This document shows, in pieces, positions 1-8,472 of a stretch of DNA of 64,000 nt. Source of the stretch: Neorhizobium galegae bv. orientalis str. HAMBI 540 (GTDB lineage: Bacteria > Pseudomonadota > Alphaproteobacteria > Rhizobiales > Rhizobiaceae); contig NZ_HG938353.1 of the NCBI RefSeq assembly GCF_000731315.1, forward strand, positions 372,001-436,000, in the 5' to 3' direction. Every line of letters begins with the position of its first letter. Position 1 is the stretch's first letter. Position numbers and translations under genes: made by a program. The notes under the pieces were generated by a model. The model was not told where the DNA came from. It was given only the letters and a program-made list of their open reading frames with translations, and did no database searches.

Positions 1-70
1 GGACGCGCCCTTGTTCGATGATCGCCTGTACGTGATGAAAAACGCCTTCAATCGACATTTCCTTTGTCAT
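1..70 (-). CDS. Hypothetical protein, N-terminal fragment cut by the window edge
   Basis: The minus strand opens at an ATG at 70 with a purine-rich GGGAGTGG just upstream, and stays open to the window edge (MTKEMSIEGVFHHVQ...). A second ATG at 58 is also possible. The start lies 21 bases after the stop of the lipoprotein gene at 92-1201 on the same strand, so the two probably form an operon. Only about 23 residues are visible and no family can be named. Confidence 0.45.
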   Translation of the reverse strand, partial: MTKEMSIEGVFHHVQAIIEQGRV

Positions 71-91
71 GAGCCACTCCCGTTGCTGGAA

Positions 92-1201
92 TTATAAGCC
101 TTTCAACAGGCTCAAAACCTCGGTAGGACCAAGACGATCCCGATCCTCGATACGGCGCAGTTCTCGCGCGCTCGCGCTCAACTGCTCAAGATATTCGGCG
201 TTTTCACGCTTGTTGCGAATCTGTGCAATGGTCAGCCCGCCGATTGTCGGCACTTGCATCACAAGTATCAGCTTATGCAGGTCGACGCGTTCAGCGTTTA
301 AGTTCAGTGTTGCGGCTTTCACGCTGGTACCGGTCAGCCTTGGCTCCAAATCGAGCTTTGCCGTGTTGAGACCACCTTCTAGGGTGGTGGTAAATATATA
401 GGTTTTGTTGATTGACGGGGTGGGTGGCTTGTCAACTGCTGTGAGTAGTTCCGCGTCGCCGAATTGTCCAATAAGGTTCCCGGACTGATTGTCGGTAATG
501 AAGTTTGCTACGTCACCTCTAAGCTTCAATTCACCGGAGATCGGATACAGGCCATTTTCAGGACGCTCGCCCTTGCGGTATTTGTTGCACGTCCGTATCA
601 CTGGCCTGTTTAATAGAAGGTCGCTCACCCGAGTCCCAATAGCCTTCTCTAGTTTTGCTTGGCGCATGCCGCTAAACGAGCCGCCAATTGGACTGGTGAG
701 TGTTCCACGAGACACTGCGGAAACAAGGTCGATGCTAGCTCCGACGTCATTCGTCTGGGACATGTCGAACACGAACTTCAACGTAATGAAGACCTTTGAA
801 TAGGTCTCTATCGCGAATTCGACCTCGGTATCGCGCTTCGGCAGCTTTCGATATCCATCGGCAAGGAACTTCTCCAAGGTCTCCGCTTCATTGTTGGCTC
901 GCCAATTCGCTAATTGCTCTGGTTGAAGTTCAAATCCAGCAGGGACTGCAGCCGTAAGGTGTTCGCGAGATAACTCTGCAGCTTTGCCTCTGTTCTCTTC
1001 CAGTCGCCCCACTGCGCTGACTAGGACGCCAACCCAGGCATCACGCATTTCGCACTGAACCGCGCGGCTTATGCCGGAAGTATCGAGCGCAACTACATCA
1101 TCGGTATCCGGAACAACGGAGCAAGATGAAAACAGCAAAAATAGGCACAAGGGCACTATCTGCCGCGAGACAGCGTGAAAAATCAAAGCTAAATCCCCCA
1201 A
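92..1201 (-). CDS. Predicted lipoprotein of unknown function
   Basis: The 369-residue product starts with a charged-then-hydrophobic stretch ending in LFSSCS at about residues 23-28, a plausible lipobox with the Cys as the lipidated residue. This suggests export and anchoring to a periplasm-facing membrane. The mature part contains a possibly beta-rich segment with TYIFTTTLEGG and KAATLNLNAERVDLHKL, then a charged C-terminal helix. I do not recognise the family. It is followed closely by another minus-strand gene at the left edge, and transcribed away from the patatin gene at 2342. Gene reality is supported by length, signal sequence and even composition. Function is unknown. Confidence 0.7.
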   Translation of the reverse strand: MGDLALIFHAVSRQIVPLCLFLLFSSCSVVPDTDDVVALDTSGISRAVQCEMRDAWVGVLVSAVGRLEENRGKAAELSREHLTAAVPAGFELQPEQLANWRANNEAETLEKFLADGYRKLPKRDTEVEFAIETYSKVFITLKFVFDMSQTNDVGASIDLVSAVSRGTLTSPIGGSFSGMRQAKLEKAIGTRVSDLLLNRPVIRTCNKYRKGERPENGLYPISGELKLRGDVANFITDNQSGNLIGQFGDAELLTAVDKPPTPSINKTYIFTTTLEGGLNTAKLDLEPRLTGTSVKAATLNLNAERVDLHKLILVMQVPTIGGLTIAQIRNKRENAEYLEQLSASARELRRIEDRDRLGPTEVLSLLKGL

Positions 1202-1364
1202 TATGCGGTGGCTCCACCCTTTCGACTTCTATCGGTAGTTGTTAATATAATTAAACCATTGTCAACTAGATCATTTGAGACTCTTACGCCGATTCTATTT
1301 TTAACATTGCTTGCAACGCGCCCGGTCGCGCCAATAGGCTCCGAGGGACGTGGAGGTGAGATTG

Positions 1365-1625
1365 ATGGAGCCTCAATATGGTCTCCTCGATTGGACAACG
1401 ACGACAGTCTCCAGCGGGGCTGGAAAGGTAGTGGGCGGCCTCTTCGCGCTGGTTGTCGCGTGGGCAATACGCGGCTTGGAAATTGGAGAAATGATCGTAG
1501 CGAGCGACGCAAGCGCGAAGGTCTGGCTCCTTCGAGTGACGAGGCCTCCCTCGACGAGCTGTCGTAGACGCATGGCGAAGCGAATTCGCTTGGCGATCAC
1601 CACGAAGATGAGGGGACGGGATTGA
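1365..1625 (+). CDS. Possible small single-pass membrane protein
   Basis: An 86-residue reading frame starts at an ATG preceded by a strong GGAGGTGAG at 1352-1360. A GTG at 1350 in the same frame is less well placed. Residues about 19-35 (GKVVGGLFALVVAWAI) could form one membrane segment, and the C-terminus is strongly basic (RRRMAKRIR, TTKMRGR). No family is recognised. The frame lies in a region that otherwise holds decayed sequence, so it could be chance; the ribosome site and the hydrophobic segment are the only support. Confidence 0.35.
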   Translation: MEPQYGLLDWTTTTVSSGAGKVVGGLFALVVAWAIRGLEIGEMIVASDASAKVWLLRVTRPPSTSCRRRMAKRIRLAITTKMRGRD

Positions 1626-1699
1626 TCAAGGCACGCTCATCTCCTGCGTCAGCCAACGCAGATCGCATTGCTGCGATATCGACAAGGGCCTGAGGGCAG

Positions 1700-2170
1700 G
1701 TCGTATGCATCAGGATGCGGTTCGGCTAGGCACTGGGATGTCGAGCGACAGCCTTTTGGGCGTTGAAGGTGGTGGCCGTGGGGTCGAGATCGGCGCTGGT
1801 TTTGCCGTCGGAGATAGTGTCGCGTGGGTACGCGGTCCCGGCATCTATGCCGAAAAAAATGTAATCCCGGCGACATCCTGGTTCACGTGCCTTACGATAT
1901 TGACGACCGTACCGCAGCCTCGATTATAATGCAGGGGCTCACCGCCAGTCACTTCGGGGACCGATTTCTCTCCGATCAAGGATGACGACGTTGTTTTCAT
2001 TCACGCGCTTGCGGTGGCTTGGGCCTCCAGTTGACGCAGATTGTCGAAATGCGAGGCGCTACCGTCATGGGCGGGTTTCCTTTCAGGGAACGGCATAGCC
2101 GATGCAGCCAAGGCGCGCTCAGATATGGAGAGGCGTGCGAGTATGGGAAATTGTTGCTGATCCCTTGCTC
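1700..2170 (+). pseudogene. Decayed quinone oxidoreductase (zeta-crystallin/Qor family)
   Basis: Conserved pieces of an NADPH:quinone oxidoreductase appear in order but in different frames. LLGVEGGG...VGDSVAWVRGPGIYAEKNVIPA lies at about 1753-1875; after a frameshift YDIDDRTAASIIMQGLTA follows at about 1896-1949; after another comes DDVVFIHA, and after another GGLGLQLTQIVEMRGATVMGG at about 2014-2075. These match the family's substrate-domain GVE motif, the DDxTAAxxxxQGLTA helix and the GGVG nucleotide-binding loop. Several frameshifts and the lack of both ends show it is dead. The family assignment is from remembered motif patterns and was not checked by a search. Confidence 0.6.
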
Positions 2171-2341
2171 TACACCTTATATTCCATCGCAATGCCTATC
2201 TCCGGGTGTGCCGATGGTGTCTGATCGAAAATTTCAGTGTCCTTGCGCGGCATTGCGCCAATCTTAAAATGCTTATTTTACGTGCACTTAAGGAAAATAG
2301 AATTAGTGTATAGCAATAGCTGACCAACTGGACATTTTCTG

Positions 2342-4018
2342 ATGACGATAGCGGTACAACTGGCGTTTCAGGGCGGGGGAGCAAGGCTCTCTGCCTTTTT
2401 CCCTGCGATTATGGCTTTGCAAGAGCTTGAGCGTGCCGGTGTCATCGCAGTAAAACGGGTCTCTGGCGCTTCCGCTGGCGCTATTGCCGCCGCTTTGTTT
2501 GCTGGCCGAGCGAACATCCCAGCTCTTATCGAGTTCTGCAAAGGGCTGGAGGCAAAAAAAGATTTGATGAATCAGGTCTTTCCGAAAATCGATTACTCGA
2601 CAATGGGAGGCAAGGCAGGCATCGCAATGAATGTTGCCCGTCATAAGCCTTTTGGCGATGAGGCGGCGCTGGCGAAGATATTAGGAGATGCTTTCTCTGC
2701 TGCGCGAATTTCGGCAACTACAATCGGCAGCCTTTCCATCCCTTGCTACATCACGTCCGCAAACCTGGTCCACCATCAGGCTAATGTGGCTTCTAACGAT
2801 AAGCAAATCATCCAGTGCCTGATAGAATCCGCCGCTTTGCCATTCTTTTTTAGAATGGCTGGCGAGACGTTCGATGGGGGCGTACTTGATAATCTGCCAA
2901 TCGACGCTCTTAGGATCGACAGCAAACTGGAAACGGAGTTTGGAGAAATCGTAGCTGTAGGCTTTAGGCAAAGTTCTTACGCCGAGCCTGTGACAAGTCC
3001 TTATCGGCTTGGTCTTCGACTTCTTGAATCGTCAATAAATGCCCGCACGGCATATTCCAAGGCATTGTTAGGTGAAGATCGTGTTGTAGAGCTTCCGATT
3101 ACGTTCGATCAAGTTACCTTGTCGACATTCGACTTGAATAGCTTTTTTGCGGTGTGCAAAAGTACGTCGATCCAGAGCCAGATCGAGGTAGGCGTTTCGA
3201 ACTGGTTCAAAGCATACTCTGAAAAAAGAGCGAATCCTGAGAAAATCACGGTTGTCGCCGATAGTGCGATTAATGAAGCGCATGACCATGCGAAGATCGT
3301 TGCGTCTCAATCTGCAAAGCTGAGACAACTGGCGTCGATTTATCATGGTCGTTCAAATGTGCGGTTTGCGACAACGCTATTGGAGGTTACGGCAAACAGC
3401 CTGAAAAGTGTCAATCCCGGCGAAGACCGTTTTGATTATCAGGATGATTTTTACATCGGCGATGAGCCGGTTTTCTCCCATGTAACGCGGCTTTTTGCGA
3501 GCAATTCCGGGCACGTTAGTCAGAACCAGCTGCTGGTCTACGACGATCAGGGCGAGGAAATCCCGTCGGTTACATTCTCCGTCCCAGACGATGTGGGAGA
3601 TCACAATTGGATTTTGGCGCTGTTTGGCAAGCCCATAATGCCAACGGCCGAACGCAGGAAGTACACCCTACTAAGTAAGCAACACAGCGGCAACTCGATG
3701 CGCCCTATCGTGGAAAAGGGCCATGATTATCTGGCTATTCAGCTGTCGCAGGCGGAAAGCGCTGATTGTGCCGAAATCCGGCTTTTTGTTCCTGAAGAAA
3801 TCGAGCTCATAATGCAGAACGGAACCCAGGAACTTCTTGCGGCTTGCAAAATTGTTGAAGAGAAGGTTGAGGAAGGAGAGAAGCTCGTGGTGGGCAAAGA
3901 TTGTTCGAACGATCCCGCCGTCAAGCGCTCGTGTCCACCAGATTTTCGCGCTTATGTGTGGCGCGCCGAAGGCCTAGCGCGGGGCGACGTGTTGCGGGTC
4001 GTTTACAGCAAGAAATAA
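2342..4018 (+). CDS. Patatin-like phospholipase with an unrecognised C-terminal domain
   Basis: The 558-residue protein has all the patatin hallmarks: a glycine-rich oxyanion loop GGGAR (residues 11-15), the nucleophile elbow GASAG with Ser44, and the catalytic Asp in a DGG motif (Asp178). These hydrolases use a Ser-Asp dyad to cleave acyl chains from membrane lipids. The catalytic domain ends near residue 320; the remaining ~240 residues are probably beta-rich and unlike anything I recognise. There is no signal peptide, so it should be cytoplasmic. Patatins serve as membrane-damaging effectors in several anti-phage systems (for example CBASS), but no cyclic-nucleotide synthase or other sensor gene is adjacent here. 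The ribosome site before the ATG is weak. Confidence 0.85.
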   Translation: MTIAVQLAFQGGGARLSAFFPAIMALQELERAGVIAVKRVSGASAGAIAAALFAGRANIPALIEFCKGLEAKKDLMNQVFPKIDYSTMGGKAGIAMNVARHKPFGDEAALAKILGDAFSAARISATTIGSLSIPCYITSANLVHHQANVASNDKQIIQCLIESAALPFFFRMAGETFDGGVLDNLPIDALRIDSKLETEFGEIVAVGFRQSSYAEPVTSPYRLGLRLLESSINARTAYSKALLGEDRVVELPITFDQVTLSTFDLNSFFAVCKSTSIQSQIEVGVSNWFKAYSEKRANPEKITVVADSAINEAHDHAKIVASQSAKLRQLASIYHGRSNVRFATTLLEVTANSLKSVNPGEDRFDYQDDFYIGDEPVFSHVTRLFASNSGHVSQNQLLVYDDQGEEIPSVTFSVPDDVGDHNWILALFGKPIMPTAERRKYTLLSKQHSGNSMRPIVEKGHDYLAIQLSQAESADCAEIRLFVPEEIELIMQNGTQELLAACKIVEEKVEEGEKLVVGKDCSNDPAVKRSCPPDFRAYVWRAEGLARGDVLRVVYSKK

Positions 4019-4214
4019 CCTTTCTGCTATTGACTTATGAAACTTATACGACGATCTTTAAATCCCAATATGGAGTGGAATCAATGATGCGCGGCGGCAC
4101 TAAAATCATCTAATTCGCTAGTTATCTAGCAAAAATCTCCCAAATGGTCCGTCCGATTAGTTTCGGGTGGGCCATTGTAATTGTAACTCTGATTATGGTT
4201 AACGACAAGAGAGC

Positions 4215-4660
4215 GACGTTGAGAGTATCCGCAGACCGGATCAAATTGCACCTTCAAGCAATCCAATGCGTTGTTCAACGCCAATTTCGCTAGAAATTCC
4301 TCGTCGTGACTGGCGATCAGGGCGACCCGTCGTTGGCGCTCAAAGCATCTTCAATATATTCAATCGACTCGATATCCAGATGATTGGTCGGCTTGTCCAA
4401 GATCAGCAAGGCAAGTGGACTTTGTCCTCCACGGACATAGGCCAACCCAGCGGTGAGCATTGGCTATTGAGCGAACCAACCGTCTGCGGTGCCGCGTCCG
4501 TTCGGTACAGAAGCCAGCAAGCATCACGCGACATTCATTTTCGGTCGCACCAGGGTTGATGCCCTTCAAATTTTCCATGATCGACACCGTCCTCTCCAAG
4601 GCGCTGACGCTTTGATTGAGCGAGGCAATGAAGGTAAGCGGTGTTGCACTGGCACCTTGA
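4215..4660 (-). pseudogene. Decayed ABC-F family ATPase fragment
   Basis: Reading the minus strand from about 4660, LTFIASLNQSVSALE runs into SIMENLKGINPGATENECR. After a frame change there is LLILDKPTNHLDIESIEYIE, and after another VALIASHDEEFL. These are the region before the second signature, the Walker B with its DEPTNHLD motif (here DKPTNHLD) and the SHD H-loop of ABC-F ATPases. The ABC signature itself is lost. The catalytic Glu of DEPT is replaced by Lys and frames shift several times, so this is a remnant. Nothing else is seen between 4019 and 4783. Confidence 0.65.
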
Positions 4661-4783
4661 TTTTATGATGTCTGTCGTTTTGAAAAGCCGCGATACGGAC
4701 GGCAGGAATGGTCGCCAGTTGCGGTCACTGGCAGCGCAGCATAACGTGGCAGCGTAATAGCCAGCACGAGTAGGCGCGTTTGG

Positions 4784-5350
4784 ATGTATGGTTCGATCCT
4801 CAGGGCTTATATGGCTCCCCTCTGCGTCCTGCTTTCCACCGGGCAAGCTCATGCAGCAATACTGCCTTGGCAAAATGTCAAAGCCATGCCGTTTATCGTG
4901 CAAGATGGCTTAGAAATAGCGAGACAGGCTCAGGGGAAAGTACCAGCGTCTTTGTACATCGTTTGCTCGGAGAACAAAGAATTGCATCTGGTCTTATTGA
5001 CGAGATTGCCGGGCCCGCGATGGGCGATTGAAAAAGGCCGCGACGACAACGTCTCGCTTTTTGTTGGCGGCATTGAGCAGCAATTGAAAGTGGTCATGGA
5101 TTTAGTCGTGAAGGGGCAAGACCTCACATGGCTTGAATCCGCCATATCGCGCGACGGTGAAGGTGAGCCGGATACGTTGGTCACAAATCCAATAAAAGGC
5201 GAAGAAATAAAGACAATCGGCTCTTGGTTCGGTAACAGGCCACCGTTGAAAGTGTCTATCGTCGGTTATGCCGAAACAGGTGTCTCCATGGTGGGAGCAG
5301 TTGCGGGGCCAGCAATTGCCGAATTTAACGCCTCGTGTGTCGCCGAGTAG
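4784..5350 (+). CDS. Exported protein of unknown function
   Basis: The 188-residue product has an N-terminal hydrophobic stretch ending in GQAHA before AILPW, consistent with a Sec signal peptide cleaved near residue 24. An in-frame ATG at 4811 would shorten the leader. The mature chain is mixed in character, with a C-terminal GVSMVGAVAGPAIAEFNASCV segment. No family is recognised. It stands alone between two decayed genes. The signal peptide and uninterrupted length support a real gene, but expression is uncertain. Confidence 0.55.
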   Translation: MYGSILRAYMAPLCVLLSTGQAHAAILPWQNVKAMPFIVQDGLEIARQAQGKVPASLYIVCSENKELHLVLLTRLPGPRWAIEKGRDDNVSLFVGGIEQQLKVVMDLVVKGQDLTWLESAISRDGEGEPDTLVTNPIKGEEIKTIGSWFGNRPPLKVSIVGYAETGVSMVGAVAGPAIAEFNASCVAE

Positions 5351-5388
5351 AACTGGCCAAAGCATGTTATGATCTGTTCGGGCAGATA

Positions 5389-5735
5389 TCATCCTATTGG
5401 CCAATCCCACGGCAGTAGCTCGTCGATCCGGCTCTGCCTGTGGCCATTGACTATGGCGGTGAGCGTGGCGCTTAGGTAGGCGAACGGATCGACGGAATTA
5501 GCCTACAGGTCTCGATGAGCGACGCGATGATCGCCCAGTTCTCCGCCCCGGCGTCATGCCCAGCAGACAGAGCGTTCCTTCTGTTTAGAGCAATCGGTCG
5601 GATGGTTCTCTCGACGCTGTTGTTGTCGATCTCGATACGGCCATCGTCAGGAAAATGCAAAGGCCGTCCCAGTATTTGGCGATGCAGGCGAGCGCTTCGC
5701 CAAGCGGCGACTTACCAGCAACACGGGCACGACAC
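5389..5735 (-). pseudogene. IS66-family transposase C-terminal remnant
   Basis: The minus strand encodes GKSPLGEALACIAKYWDGLCIF, then after a one-base frameshift DDGRIEIDNNSVERTIRPIA and, further on, SRIDELLPWDWPIG with a stop at 5389-5391. This is the conserved C-terminal end of IS66 TnpC, including the DNNxVERxIRPxAxxRxN block. The upstream two thirds, the accessory orfs and the terminal inverted repeats were not found. It is a dead trace of past insertion. Confidence 0.75.
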
Positions 5736-5815
5736 TGAGCAAGCCAAGTTCGCGATCAAGGGCGCTGAACGCACTTGCCTTCGCTTTGGTCGTAACCCAG
5801 CTGACCGTGGGACGG

Positions 5816-6104
5816 TCACTTGGGGGCAACATCAAGACGTTGCTTCAACAACCAATCCCATAGTTCAGGATCGTTTAGAGCTGCCGCTTCGATCCCCGAG
5901 TGATCCACGCCTTCCAGGACACTCAGCCGCGCGTCACGGTTCAGAGCCTTGAGGCGTTCGTACATGATGACGGAATCTGATAGCAGGATGACGTCGTCGT
6001 CTGTCCCGTGGAAGACCCAGAAGGCAGCCTTCTCATTGGTCCTGCTGAGGTAGTGGCGATTGCCGACAGACGGGAGGTGAGCTTCGCGATTACGTGGAAA
6101 CGGT
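5816..6104 (-). pseudogene. C-terminal fragment of an alpha/beta hydrolase
   Basis: About 90 residues are open on the minus strand: PSVGNRHYLSRTNEKAAFWV, the FHGTDDDVILLSDS loop, then LSVLEGVDHSGIEAA and NDPELWDWLLKQ to a stop at 5816-5818. This pattern (FHGxxDDVVPxxxS, later DH, then PELWxWLL) is the acid and His end of dienelactone-hydrolase or phospholipase/carboxylesterase-like enzymes. An in-frame stop just upstream, and the absence of the Ser-bearing half, mark it as a remnant. Confidence 0.55.
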
Positions 6105-6169
6105 TATCCCTACAGATTTACCTTCTACGGAAAGCGAAATTCAATTGATTTAATGCATCTTCCCGATGC

Positions 6170-6433
6170 ATGAGCAACTTCACGCTTCTCGTCATTGGCG
6201 CAACGGCTACGGCTTTCTTGGCTGCGGGCGGCTACACCCTCTTCCCGCGTGAGTGGTATGACCCGGGCTGTAACCTCAAGGGCAACATCTCCATCGGTTC
6301 GGGCGAACGAATTTTTCACGTGCCGGGACAATACGACTACGATGCAACCAACATTCGTCGCGACTATGGCGAGCGTTGGTTCTGTTCAGAAGAAGACGCG
6401 AGGGCCGCAGGATGGCGAAAGGCAGGACGCTAA
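6170..6433 (+). CDS. Small membrane-anchored protein with a sunset domain
   Basis: The 87-residue protein has one N-terminal membrane segment (residues about 4-24), then CNLKGNISIGSGERIFHVPG followed by YDYDATNI and GERWFCSEEDARAAGWRKA. That array matches the small sunset domain often attached to secreted nucleases or found alone behind a membrane anchor; its function is not known. The two Cys residues bracketing the domain may form a disulphide outside the cytoplasm. No clear ribosome site precedes the ATG. The family call rests on motif recognition. Confidence 0.7.
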   Translation: MSNFTLLVIGATATAFLAAGGYTLFPREWYDPGCNLKGNISIGSGERIFHVPGQYDYDATNIRRDYGERWFCSEEDARAAGWRKAGR

Positions 6434-6515
6434 TAGAGCCTATCGGCGTCATGCCGGTGTGGAAGCGCCGTTTCCGGGACGGAAGTGCTCAGGGATGAGC
6501 TACAGCACTTTTCAG

Positions 6516-7388
6516 CTAGAGGGGCTGCTCTACTGGTACCTCACTGGAAAGCTTCTTGAGGCAGCTGAAAAGCTGGAACATGAAGTCTGCCATGATGAGG
6601 GCATTCATACTGTTCTGCATTGTGTTGTAATCCACCAGGCCGTGAATTGCTGCATGTCGATTGGGCACCGGATCGAGTGTTGCTTTCCTAATCGCATCGT
6701 CATCTTGGACCTTCGTGTATATGTGCCCCTCCAGCTTTCGATAGAGCTGGAGGGGCCCCTCAACTTGCGGAAATTCACCAAGGGTTAGGCGACCAACTGC
6801 ATCGGCGAATTTAGGCAAGCTAGCCTTTTGTTTTCGCGCTCCACCGTAGAATTCAAGGCAAGCAACCCGCTCGATCTCAGGAAACAAGAGACGCACGGTC
6901 GCCCGATAGCATCCATGCCTATGGCATTGCAATGCTTCACTAAACGTCGCCGTAAGCTGGCCATCCAAGTCGTAGCAGCCGACACTCGCCATGAACTGCC
7001 GCTCAACGTCGTCGATTTCGGAAAAGTAAAAATCTGACAAAATTTGGTGAACCCGCGCCGTATCCATATCGAGAGCTAAGAGCGCACTAGGTGTTGTTAT
7101 ATGTGGAAGCCAGCCTGCGTTGGTGACCAATTCAACGGTCTTCTCCCGGAGAGCCATCCGCTGAATTGACATCAGCAACGGTTCGAGTGCCCCACGGGCT
7201 TGGTCGTAAAATGAGCTAAGTTGAACTGCAGCTGCACGTATTCCCTTTACGGCATCCGCTACCTCCGGAGCCGCGAACATTTTCCGGTATCGGTCGCCAA
7301 CGACGGATATTTCTTCGAGCATCTTTCTGAGATCGATTGGGTCATTCTCTTCCAGCAAATCAGGTCTCCATCGTAGCCTCTGCTGCAC
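6516..7388 (-). CDS. HEPN-like protein of unknown function
   Basis: The 290-residue product is largely helical. Near its C-terminus it carries PNRHAAIHG, an R-x4-H motif of the kind that forms the RNase site of HEPN domains, followed by a helix (NALIMADFMFQLFSCLKKL). HEPN proteins often act as RNases in toxin-antitoxin and phage-defence systems, but many relatives are not nucleases. The listed start is a GTG; the frame is open further upstream to a TGA near 7440, and a second minus-strand frame at 7259-7591 overlaps it. The true N-terminus may therefore be longer or separated by a frameshift. No antitoxin-like partner is adjacent. Confidence 0.6.
   Translation of the reverse strand: MQQRLRWRPDLLEENDPIDLRKMLEEISVVGDRYRKMFAAPEVADAVKGIRAAAVQLSSFYDQARGALEPLLMSIQRMALREKTVELVTNAGWLPHITTPSALLALDMDTARVHQILSDFYFSEIDDVERQFMASVGCYDLDGQLTATFSEALQCHRHGCYRATVRLLFPEIERVACLEFYGGARKQKASLPKFADAVGRLTLGEFPQVEGPLQLYRKLEGHIYTKVQDDDAIRKATLDPVPNRHAAIHGLVDYNTMQNSMNALIMADFMFQLFSCLKKLSSEVPVEQPL
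6725..6756. repeat. Perfect 12-bp inverted repeat inside the HEPN-like gene
   Basis: Arms GCCCCTCCAGCT (6725-6736) and AGCTGGAGGGGC (6745-6756) are exact reverse complements with an 8-base loop. They lie inside the coding sequence, where they encode part of EGPLQLYRKLEG. The transcript could fold into a very stable hairpin. Confidence 0.8.
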
Positions 7389-7591
7389 TGACGTACCAAA
7401 ATGCGTACCTCCGGATTCCCATAAGGAAAACCGGGGGTGTCATAAGCAACTCGAAACTCCAAGCGGCTTATCGATTGAGCGACTACGCAGGTATGTGACA
7501 GATGCCCATAAGAGCGCTCCCAGGTCTGGGGCATCACCAAATCCTGCGTTGCCTGGTAGGCCTCGAAGAGGGGAAGCAGCGTTGGCACCAA
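7259..7591 (-). other. Open frame upstream of the HEPN-like gene, possible frameshifted N-terminus
   Basis: A 110-residue frame beginning MVPTLLPLFEAYQATQDLV and containing HTCVVAQSISRLEFRVAYDT has protein-like composition over its first 60 residues. It then overlaps the HEPN-like gene in a different frame. The simplest reading is that it is the original N-terminal part of that gene, separated by an indel near 7400-7440. It could also be a separate small gene or chance. No family is recognised. Confidence 0.25.
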
Positions 7592-7633
7592 ACCTCCTAC
7601 GGGTGGTTCAGCGCCTTAGCGGAAATAATCAAT

Positions 7634-7924
7634 TTACGGGCATTCTGGCAGACTTAGGAGGTTGTTGGGTTGATCACCGTCTGCCGTGGTCTTCAGATAT
7701 TTATTACCAGCGGCACTTTTAGCCACGATGACGTTCACGCGGTCACCCGCAGGCCGTTCGACGTAAAATGCGTATTTTCCTGTTTCGACGCCTGAAATCG
7801 CATCGTTGAGTGAAAGCTTCCATCTAGTTCCGTCTCCGTTCAACCCGCCTACGTAGCGGATTCTTTCCCAAGCGTTTGTCCGGTCGGATTTATTGATGCA
7901 CTGAATTCTCACGCTCGTTGCCAT
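7634..7924 (-). CDS. DUF3892 family protein
   Basis: The 96-residue protein matches the DUF3892 pattern: an N-terminal strand RIQCINKSDR, then ERIRYVGG, W-x-LS, AI..VETG, FYVE and the terminal KYLKT..DGDQPNNLLSLPEC. The family is small and uncharacterised. The start is set at the ATG at 7924 because an AGGAGG sits about seven bases upstream; an ATG at 7939 in the same frame would overlap that ribosome site. It stands alone, transcribed toward the HEPN-like gene. Confidence 0.8.
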   Translation of the reverse strand: MATSVRIQCINKSDRTNAWERIRYVGGLNGDGTRWKLSLNDAISGVETGKYAFYVERPAGDRVNVIVAKSAAGNKYLKTTADGDQPNNLLSLPECP

Positions 7925-8054
7925 GTTTCGCCTCCTCATCCCCTAGTTGAACAATAGGAACATAGCATGGCGTTACCGAGAACAGACTCCTTTGAGCGCA
8001 CTATCCACGGTTTATTAGAGAAGTGCTCACAACTCACTGAACCTGGATGCTGCC

Positions 8055-8201
8055 ATGCCGTGCAAGGAGCGCGAAGTGATCTTTGTTAGGGCAAAACCGT
8101 CGAAAGCCGTCAAGGCTGAGATACGGCATGCAAAGGCGGGTTTATCGAGCCGCGAAATTGTCACGTTGAGGGCCGAGAACGGCAAGGGATGGAAATATTG
8201 A
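8055..8201 (+). CDS. Possible 48-residue small protein
   Basis: A short frame encodes MPCKEREVIFVRAKPSKAVK and continues through AEIRHAKAGLSSREIVTLRA to ENGKGWKY. It is basic, mostly helical in character, and resembles a small regulatory or structural protein more than random translation. The ribosome site is weak. The surrounding 7940-8472 stretch shows no other gene; its last part should contain the flagellin promoter, but no clear sigma-28 or sigma-54 signature was seen. Confidence 0.3.
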   Translation: MPCKEREVIFVRAKPSKAVKAEIRHAKAGLSSREIVTLRAENGKGWKY

Positions 8202-8472
8202 TCCCAGTAACCGCCTTCGCGGAGGCCAAAGGCGAGAAAGGCAAAATGACAAGGACCTGGTTCAGCCTACCCCACGCACTGCGCCGGTGAGCGGACGGCA
8301 GGGGTCAATCGAACAAGGCGTTTCGGGGCCGCTTAGAAACGTGCGCTGCAGGGTAGTTTCCCCCTCCCGTTTTCATACCTCGATTAACCTTCACTGGCGA
8401 TAGTCGCACAGCAGCACGATGCTGCGGCGAGGCTCATGACGAACCGATCTTTATTAATTTTATTGGTTTTCC

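Noticed and set aside
1208..1567. Plus-strand frame of 119 codons overlapping the possible small membrane protein
   Set aside because: No ribosome site and irregular composition; the overlapping frame from 1365 has a better start and a membrane segment.
7026..7050. Further copy of the GACAAAA palindrome near 7036
   Set aside because: GACAAAATTTGGT matches one half only and lies inside the HEPN-like coding sequence; the second arm is missing.
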